Source: an uncultured Woeseiaceae bacterium
Lineage (GTDB): Bacteria; Pseudomonadota; Gammaproteobacteria; Woeseiales; Woeseiaceae
DNA length: 9,690 nt
Direction: 5' to 3'
Assembly (NCBI GenBank): GCA_947259435.1
Contig: CAMYMP010000657.1
Span: forward strand, 1-9,690
The number at the start of each line of letters is the position of its first letter. The first letter of the stretch is position 1. Under the pieces are notes generated by a model. It saw only the letters and a program-made list of their open reading frames with translations. It was not told where the DNA came from and searched no databases. The position numbers and the translations under genes are program-made. Shown piece after piece: positions 6,600-9,690 of the stretch.

Positions 6600-6733
6600 T
6601 TTTGTGATTGGCAGCAGCGCGCGAAGCGCCGCTATCCATGGATTCAATGATAAAGTCTTGCTGGTAGCGTGGGCCTAGCGTGCCCAAATATCGTAGCGAC
6701 TGCGTTTTTATTGTGCTCGTGTAGCGTACGCGG

Positions 6734-6762
6734 GTTGTAGCAACGTTTGACAGCGCTGTCAA
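6734..6762 (-). promoter_or_regulatory. Sigma-70 promoter of the GH3-GH17-LysR operon
   Basis: On the minus strand a consensus TTGACA (6757-6762) is separated by 17 bases from TACAAC (6734-6739), which matches the -10 consensus at four of six positions. The LacI-type palindrome at 6748-6761 covers the -35 box and half of the spacer, so repressor binding would block RNA polymerase. Transcription would begin near 6727 and leave a leader of about 130 bases. Confidence 0.55.
6748..6761. promoter_or_regulatory. LacI-type operator between GH3 and the GPH symporter
   Basis: TGACAGCGCTGTCA is a perfect 14-bp palindrome, extending to 16 bp with the flanking T and A (6747-6762). It stands between two divergent genes, 149 bases from the GH3 ATG and 63 bases from the symporter ATG, and could repress both. 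The near-identical site at 1208-1221 before the GH16 gene indicates a shared regulator of the LacI type. Confidence 0.78.
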
Positions 6763-6823
6763 TTTAATAGACGATTGACAAAATAATAATAAGGCCCCGA
6801 TCAGGGGTTGAGGGATCATCGGC

Positions 6824-8281
6824 ATGAGCCAGGCCACGCATTTCGAAACCGCGCCCGGAGATCGGATTCCGTTTATTCAAAAATTGATCTACGGACTCGG
6901 CGCGTTCGTCAACAACACCCTCGCAGCCGCAATCGGCGGCATGATTATTGTCCTCAACCTCGGCTACGGCATGAACCCGGCGCTGGTCGGGCTGCTCGGC
7001 GCCCTTCCCCGCCTGACCGACGCAATAACCGATCCGCTGATGGGCTACATCTCGGACAACACGAAATCGCGGTGGGGCCGCCGCCGCCCCTATATCTTTG
7101 TCGGTGCAATCGCCGTCGGCATCATTTATGCGCTGCTGTGGCAATTGCCGGCTGAAAAGAGCGACGCGTTTTACTTCTGGTACTTTCTTGCAGGCTCGTT
7201 GATTTTCTACCTCGGGTACACCGTCTACGCGACGCCGTGGGTCGCGCTGGGATACGAGTTAACCCCTGATTATCATGAGCGCACGCGCCTGATGGGTGTA
7301 CAGAACTTCATCGGCAATATCGCCTATATGATCTCTCCCTATTTTCTGGCGATCATGTTCAGCGAACGATTATTTACCAACGTTCAGGATGGCGCCTCGA
7401 GCCTCGCGGTAATGATTGGCGTGGTCGTTATCTTGGTTGGCATCATGCCCGCAATATTTCTGCGCGAGCGATTCAAAGAGGTCGCCGCCGCAGAAGCCGA
7501 TGAACACCAGCAGGAGACGGGGGGTTCCGGCAGCGCCATCCTGCACCTCATCACGGATTTCCTCCGCGGCTTCGCATTGACACTCAAGTTCAAGCCGTTT
7601 CTCAAACTTTGCGCTGCGACATTTCTCGTCTTCAATGGCTTCATCCTGATTGCGTCGTTCCAGTCGTACGTCATCATCTATTACGTATTTTCTGGAGACG
7701 CGGCCAAAGGAGCGGAGCTCGTCGGCCACTCGGGACTACTGATGGCGGTTGTTGCGTTGGCCGTTATCGCATTCGTTACCTGGCTGGCAACCAAGATCGG
7801 CAAGCGCCGGGCTTTCTTTGTCTCCACCGGTATCTCCATGATCGGGTATGCGCTGAAATGGTTCTGTTACACGCCGGACAACCCGTGGCTGGTACTGATA
7901 CCCGCTCCGCTAATGGCGTTTGGCCTGGCTGGCCTGTTCACCTTGATGCCCTCGATGATCTGCGACGTCGTGGATGCGGATGAGTTGAACACCCACGAGC
8001 GACGCGAGGGAATGTATGGGTCCATATTCTGGTGGGTCGTCAAACTCGGGCAAGCGGTGGCAATTGCGGGCGGCGGGGTGCTGCTCAATCTGACGGGTTT
8101 CGACGTGGAGCTCGGGGGAGATCAGGCGGCACAGACGATTACCTACATGCGAATGTTCGACGCGTTCGTGCCGTGTATTGCATCTGGCGTCGCAATCTGG
8201 GCGATCGCGACCTTCACGATCACCGAAGAAAAGGCGCACGAAGTTCGTCAGCAGCTCGAGGCACGCCGCGGCACTGCCTGA
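6824..8281 (+). CDS. GPH (MelB-type) sugar:cation symporter
   Basis: A 485-residue, strongly hydrophobic protein with about 12 membrane segments, the size and pattern of glycoside-pentoside-hexuronide:cation symporters of the inner membrane. Family marks include YGLGAFVNN in helix 1 and the stretch DAITDPLMGYISDNTKSRWG with the RRRPY loop. R63, D66 and D70 line up with R52, D55 and D59 of E. coli MelB, the cation-site residues. At the helix 4 site where MelB has D124, used for sugar binding, this protein has A136, so its substrate probably differs from melibiose. A GAGG ribosome site lies about 10 bases before the ATG. Divergent to the GH3 gene and sharing its LacI-type operator, it most likely imports gluco-oligosaccharides or disaccharides from the GH16/GH17 reaction. 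It ends 3 bases from the stop of the convergent GTP cyclohydrolase gene. Confidence 0.9.
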   Translation: MSQATHFETAPGDRIPFIQKLIYGLGAFVNNTLAAAIGGMIIVLNLGYGMNPALVGLLGALPRLTDAITDPLMGYISDNTKSRWGRRRPYIFVGAIAVGIIYALLWQLPAEKSDAFYFWYFLAGSLIFYLGYTVYATPWVALGYELTPDYHERTRLMGVQNFIGNIAYMISPYFLAIMFSERLFTNVQDGASSLAVMIGVVVILVGIMPAIFLRERFKEVAAAEADEHQQETGGSGSAILHLITDFLRGFALTLKFKPFLKLCAATFLVFNGFILIASFQSYVIIYYVFSGDAAKGAELVGHSGLLMAVVALAVIAFVTWLATKIGKRRAFFVSTGISMIGYALKWFCYTPDNPWLVLIPAPLMAFGLAGLFTLMPSMICDVVDADELNTHERREGMYGSIFWWVVKLGQAVAIAGGGVLLNLTGFDVELGGDQAAQTITYMRMFDAFVPCIASGVAIWAIATFTITEEKAHEVRQQLEARRGTA

Positions 8282-8284
8282 CGA

Positions 8285-9112
8285 TCAGTCCTCGCCGATG
8301 TCCTCGGGCCTGATCCGATGACCCCAATCGCGTTTGGCGGCCAGATAGCCCCGGTTGCTCTCGGTCACGCCGAACACGTGTTTGACAGGCGTTATGCCGG
8401 TCAGACCGGCAGCCGTCAGGTCTTCGATCTTTTTAGGATTGTTCGTCAGCAAACGAAACGGGCCGCCTCTGCGAAAGTATTTGAGTAGCGATGCCGCGTC
8501 GCTGAAATCGCGTGAATCGTCGGGCAGCCCGAGCGAGCGATTCGCCTGGTAGGTGTCTTCACCGTCGTCCTGCAAAAGATACGTCGCAGCTTTTGCCCAC
8601 AAGCCGATGCCGCGACCTTCGTGGCCCGACATATAGATGAGTATGCCGCCCTGCTCGTCTTTGCTGATCAGCTCGATTGCCGACTGCAATTGCGGCCCGC
8701 ACTCACAGCGCTCGGAACCGAACACGTCGCCGGTCAGGCAGCTCGAGTGCACACGAACGAGCGGATTCGTCCAGGTTTCGGGATTGCCGATGATCAGCAC
8801 ACTGTTCACCGCCATTGACGACGCCAGCGTCGCAAACGACTCCTGTGCTTTCTGTGCGCGCAACTGCTCCGCGATGTCTTCGATTTTCGATAGTTCGGTA
8901 TTGCGCACGCAGGCGTACCACTCGTACCACTCGGCTTCGTAACGCTTGTCGCCAAAAGTGAGCGGCAAGGGGATGGGCCCGAGGATGCTGATCGAGCCTC
9001 CACCGCCACTCGAATGATCTGGCGGGATCAGCTCGCCGTCGCTGCTAATGCGAAACAAATGCCCGGCCGCGACGAGTCGCTCGCGAACCGTTGGATCGAG
9101 GTAGGTAAACAT
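8285..9112 (-). CDS. ribA: GTP cyclohydrolase II (RibA-like), divergent form
   Basis: In riboflavin synthesis this enzyme opens GTP to 2,5-diamino-6-ribosylamino-4(3H)-pyrimidinone 5'-phosphate. The 275-residue protein keeps the zinc cysteines (C125, C136, C138 in HSSCLTGDVFGSERCECG) and residues matching E. coli Y105, D126 and R128 (Y178, D199, R201 in DDSRDF), as well as LLTNNPKK. Two things differ from ordinary RibA. There is an N-terminal extension of about 70 residues, and the usual RQEGR segment reads SGHEGR with one extra residue. No RibB domain or other riboflavin gene is present. It could be a second, specialised paralogue; GCH II-like enzymes in uracil breakdown (Urc1) or in nucleoside antibiotic routes are alternatives. 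It is divergent from a TetR gene 106 bases away. Confidence 0.83.
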   Translation of the reverse strand: MFTYLDPTVRERLVAAGHLFRISSDGELIPPDHSSGGGGSISILGPIPLPLTFGDKRYEAEWYEWYACVRNTELSKIEDIAEQLRAQKAQESFATLASSMAVNSVLIIGNPETWTNPLVRVHSSCLTGDVFGSERCECGPQLQSAIELISKDEQGGILIYMSGHEGRGIGLWAKAATYLLQDDGEDTYQANRSLGLPDDSRDFSDAASLLKYFRRGGPFRLLTNNPKKIEDLTAAGLTGITPVKHVFGVTESNRGYLAAKRDWGHRIRPEDIGED

Positions 9113-9156
9113 GGGGCCGCATTATGAACGAAAGCGCATTCTGCGGCCGAAATCAC

Positions 9157-9185
9157 TTGCTGACCTGCTGGTCATTAAGTATAGT
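9157..9185 (+). promoter_or_regulatory. Possible promoter of the TetR gene
   Basis: TTGCTG (9157-9162) and TATAGT (9180-9185) are 17 bases apart and placed 34 bases before the TetR start. The -10 box is good, the -35 box weak. The palindrome at 9184-9207 begins at the -10 box, a usual place for autorepression. Confidence 0.35.
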
Positions 9186-9207
9186 TACTGACTATAGAGT
9201 CAGTAAC
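9184..9207. promoter_or_regulatory. Palindromic operator before the TetR gene
   Basis: Arms GTTACTGACT and AGTCAGTAAC are perfect 10-bp inverted repeats around a 4-base centre (ATAG). The site ends 11 bases before the TetR ATG and overlaps its likely -10 region. TetR-family dimers typically bind such sites next to their own gene, so autoregulation is likely. The divergent GTP cyclohydrolase gene starts 72 bases away and may also be controlled. Confidence 0.75.
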
Positions 9208-9218
9208 GAGCCAGAACC

Positions 9219-9690
9219 ATGCCAGAGCCCCGCTTCCAGCGTCGCAAGGAAGACCGGCCGCAGGAAATCACCGACGCGGCATTCGCCGCTTTCGCCGAGA
9301 AGGGCTATGCGGCAACGCGCGTCGACGATGTCGCCAAACGCGCCGGCGTCAGCAAGGGGCTGCTTTATCTGTATTTCAAAACGAAGGAAGAACTGTTCAA
9401 GGCGGTCGTTCGCAGCCTCGTTATGCCGCGCATCGATGCGCTGACCGCAAGTGTCGACAGCGCCGACAGGTCTGCCGAAGAGTTCCTGCGTGGGCCTTTC
9501 CTGGACTTCGTCAAGAAGATGCCCGGCTCGCCGGTTGCGGTCGTAATCCGGCTTTTGATTGCTGAGGGCCCCAAGCATCCGGACCTCGTGGAGTTCTACT
9601 GGGACAACGTCGTCTCGCGCGGCCTTGCGACGATAACCGGACTTCTCGATCGAGGCGTGGCAAACGGCGAATTCCGCCGCACCCAGGTTA
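9219..9690 (+). CDS. TetR/AcrR-family regulator, C-terminus cut by window edge
   Basis: From the ATG at 9219-9221, 157 codons are open to the right edge. The N-terminal domain (about residues 12-62) has the TetR helix-turn-helix: ITDAAFAAFAEKGYAATRV, then DDVAKRAGVSKGLLYLYFKT and KEELF. The remaining part, including FLRGPFLDFVKKMPGSPVAV and IAEGPKHPDLVEFYWDNV, resembles the ligand domain of AcrR-like members. The ribosome site is weak. The ligand cannot be told. A strong palindrome at its promoter suggests it represses itself; controlled partners may lie to the right of the window or be the divergent GTP cyclohydrolase gene. Confidence 0.9.
   Translation, partial: MPEPRFQRRKEDRPQEITDAAFAAFAEKGYAATRVDDVAKRAGVSKGLLYLYFKTKEELFKAVVRSLVMPRIDALTASVDSADRSAEEFLRGPFLDFVKKMPGSPVAVVIRLLIAEGPKHPDLVEFYWDNVVSRGLATITGLLDRGVANGEFRRTQV

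Noticed and set aside
6600..6647. TTG start for the GH3 gene at 6647, adding 16 residues
   Set aside because: No ribosome site is visible and the added residues do not form a convincing signal peptide. I could not fully exclude it, since the ATG also lacks a clear ribosome site.
6664..6727. Scattered TAGCGT repeats (6665, 6676, 6722) in the GH3 leader
   Set aside because: The units are six bases, irregularly spaced and have no symmetry; chance is a sufficient explanation.
6775..6780. Second TTGACA on the plus strand as -35 box for the symporter
   Set aside because: No acceptable -10 box lies 16-18 bases downstream, so the symporter promoter is left uncalled.
9115..9148. Inverted repeat GGCCGCA / TGCGGCC before the GTP cyclohydrolase gene
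   Set aside because: Arms are only 7 bp with a 20-base gap, and the region is far too short for an FMN riboswitch.
1..9690. tRNA, rRNA, CRISPR arrays, insertion sequences or TonB-dependent receptor genes
   Set aside because: I looked for these across both strands and saw no supporting sequence; the duplicated module has no transposase or terminal inverted repeats.

Overview
The window reads as the genome of a free-living, probably marine or aquatic gammaproteobacterium of moderately high GC. The evidence for this is gene content only: a beta-glucan (laminarin-type) utilisation locus with lipoprotein glycosidases, LacI-type operators, a GPH-family sugar symporter and a LysR regulator. The exact order cannot be fixed from the sequence.

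Layout. Positions 1-1127 (minus) hold most of a lipoprotein GH16 endo-beta-glucanase whose C-terminal carbohydrate-binding domain runs off the left edge. Its promoter region carries a LacI-type palindrome (1208-1221). Positions 1264-2410 form a small rearranged zone. It contains two paralogous small proteins of about 75 aa (1327-1554 and 2019-2243). Between them lie a LacI DNA-binding domain that stops after the hinge (1743-1931) and a remnant of a LysR C-terminus (1683-1742). The LysR tail, the leader and the small ORF occur twice in the same order, so this looks like a duplicated module in which one LysR copy has been lost. Positions 2371-6599 (minus) hold a compact set: a GH3 beta-glucosidase with no visible export signal, a lipoprotein GH17 beta-1,3-glucanase-like enzyme, and a LysR regulator 6 bp after it. 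The intact small gene follows. Positions 6600-6823 are a divergent control region with a perfect LacI-type palindrome over the GH3 -35 box. Positions 6824-8281 (plus) encode a GPH/MelB-type symporter. Positions 8285-9112 (minus) encode a divergent GTP cyclohydrolase II, and 9219-9690 (plus) a TetR regulator cut by the right edge, with a strong palindrome at its promoter. These last two genes look unrelated to glucan use and mark the border of the locus.

How the genes could work together (inference): GH16 and GH17, anchored as lipoproteins, cut beta-1,3-glucan to oligosaccharides or glucose disaccharides. The GPH symporter imports the products, and the GH3 enzyme finishes hydrolysis to glucose inside the cell. 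Near-identical 14-bp LacI-type operators upstream of GH16 and between GH3 and the symporter would tie the two ends of the locus to one sugar-responsive repressor. No complete LacI gene is present here, only a truncated one. The most novel element is the unrecognised small-protein family with its duplicated, hairpin-bearing leader.
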